A stretch of 6,920 bases of DNA from positions 1-6,920 of the forward strand of contig JAHEZC010000143.1 of NCBI GenBank assembly GCA_023251275.1, read 5' to 3'. Of this stretch, positions 5,971 through 6,920 are shown piece by piece. Each line of letters opens with the position of its first letter. The stretch's first letter is position 1. Below the pieces are notes generated by a model. That model made no database searches, had not been told where the DNA came from, and saw only the letters and a list, made by a program, of their open reading frames with translations. The stretch comes from Parafilimonas sp. Lineage in GTDB: Bacteria > Bacteroidota > Bacteroidia > Chitinophagales > Chitinophagaceae. Made by a program: the position numbers and the translations under genes.

Positions 5971-6920
5971 ATGCGAAGGATATTTCTTTTATTCATTGTT
6001 TGGGTTGCATATTTCAATCATTCAAAAGCACAGCTTCCTGAAACTCCTGATAAATTGTATGGGCAATTATTTATTGATGTGCAGATGAGCCGGATATTTC
6101 CCGATAGTAAAACATTTGCAGATTGTGTGCCGAAGAAAGATCCCAAAACTATTGTTACAGATTATATGGCAATAAGAACCAATGCTGCCAATAAACCCGC
6201 ACTAAAAAAATTTGTGGAGGATAACTTTGACCTGCCGCCTAATCCATCCAACGGTTATCATGCAGATAGCAGCGGAAGCATAAAAAACCATATCAGCAAA
6301 TTATGGAAACTGCTGAGGCGAGAAGCAGACAAGCCATTCGCAGGAAGTTCTCTTATTCCGCTGCCTTATCCTTACATCGTTCCCGGCGGACGCTTCCGTG
6401 AAATTTACTATTGGGACAGTTATTTCACCATGCTTGGACTCCAGGAAAGCGGGCAATATGACGTGATGGAGTACATGGTGAACAATTTTGCCTGGCTTAT
6501 TAATGAATACGGTCATATCCCCAATGGTAACCGTACTTATTATCTCAGCCGCTCTCAGCCCCCATTCTTTTCCATGATGGTAGATCTGCTTTCAGAGCAA
6601 AATGGTGAGGAAACCTATGCCCGATACCAGAAAATATTGCAGAAGGAGTATGATTACTGGACAGATAAAACAGCCGATACCAAACATTCGGTCAAAATGC
6701 CGGATGGCAGCCTGTTAACCCGTTATTGGGACCAGGATAACAGGCCAAGACAGGAATCGTTTAATGAAGATTCCATGATCGCCATAAACTATGCTGGAGA
6801 TAAAAAAATACTGTATAAAAATCTCCGTTCCTGCGCAGAAAGCGGTTGGGATTTCAGCAGTCGCTGGCTTGCTGATGGAAAAACTTTTAATACCATCCAG
6901 GTGACCAATCTTATCCCTGT
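5971..6920 (+). CDS. treA: Periplasmic trehalase, glycoside hydrolase family 37 (3' end outside window)
   Basis: The frame is open from ATG 5971 to the right edge (316 full codons seen; the family is usually about 500-550). Residues 1-20 are a signal peptide (R2-R3, hydrophobic 4-15, cleavage S-K-A before Gln21), which places the enzyme in the periplasm. It would hydrolyse alpha,alpha-trehalose to two glucose. Trehalase signature 1 is exact: P138-G-G-R-F-x-E-x-Y-x-W-D-x-Y151. Substrate-site segments N187-R-T-Y-Y and R194-S-Q-P-P follow. E-S-G-W-D294-F-S-S-R-W contains the expected general acid (D312 in E. coli TreA). The catalytic base and signature 2 lie beyond the window. The usual R-P-E-S segment reads R260-Q-E262-S, a mild variation. 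The start is supported by the signal peptide and an A-rich leader. Transcription is probably independent of the upstream block because a terminator lies between them. Confidence 0.96.
   Translation, partial: MRRIFLLFIVWVAYFNHSKAQLPETPDKLYGQLFIDVQMSRIFPDSKTFADCVPKKDPKTIVTDYMAIRTNAANKPALKKFVEDNFDLPPNPSNGYHADSSGSIKNHISKLWKLLRREADKPFAGSSLIPLPYPYIVPGGRFREIYYWDSYFTMLGLQESGQYDVMEYMVNNFAWLINEYGHIPNGNRTYYLSRSQPPFFSMMVDLLSEQNGEETYARYQKILQKEYDYWTDKTADTKHSVKMPDGSLLTRYWDQDNRPRQESFNEDSMIAINYAGDKKILYKNLRSCAESGWDFSSRWLADGKTFNTIQVTNLIP

Overview
The window looks like the chromosome of a Bacteroidota bacterium, probably a Chitinophagaceae-like member. The sequence is moderately AT-rich. Start codons are preceded by A-rich leaders rather than Shine-Dalgarno sequences. 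There is a lipoprotein signal of the Bacteroidota type (cysteine followed by S-K-N), and an outer-membrane TonB-dependent receptor of the FecA-like type with a YPGPG...GRTFY ending. The taxonomic call is inference from style and protein families, not from a marker gene.

All supported genes are on the + strand. Positions 1-943 hold the 3' part of a vanadium-dependent haloperoxidase/PAP2-superfamily enzyme that begins upstream of the window. Positions 1057-2019 encode a secreted, outer-membrane beta-barrel-like protein. One base later, at 2021-3571, comes a second haloperoxidase of the same superfamily, made as a lipoprotein. Its reading frame is broken by a single in-frame TAA at 2711-2713, so it appears as two fragments (2021-2713 and 2732-3571). 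After a 94-nt gap holding a perfect 19-bp palindrome, 3666-5876 encodes a TonB-dependent receptor. A strong hairpin-plus-T-tract terminator (5913-5942) closes this block. From 5971 a separate gene encodes a periplasmic GH37 trehalase that runs off the right edge.

The first four genes read as one functional block: two extracytoplasmic haloperoxidases, an outer-membrane barrel and a TonB-dependent importer. Both haloperoxidases keep every vanadate-binding residue. They also keep the Trp and Phe that line the halide site in fungal chloroperoxidase. A link between metal or oxoanion uptake and haloperoxidase activity is a reasonable inference but is not proven by the sequence.

The clearest structural observation is that the second haloperoxidase contains a degenerate internal copy of its own catalytic domain. 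The offset is a constant 245 residues across three motifs. That constant spacing counts the TAA as one residue position, which indicates that the stop is a point substitution in an otherwise intact gene. No RNA genes, CRISPR arrays or mobile elements were seen, and no gene-free stretch exceeds about 115 bases.
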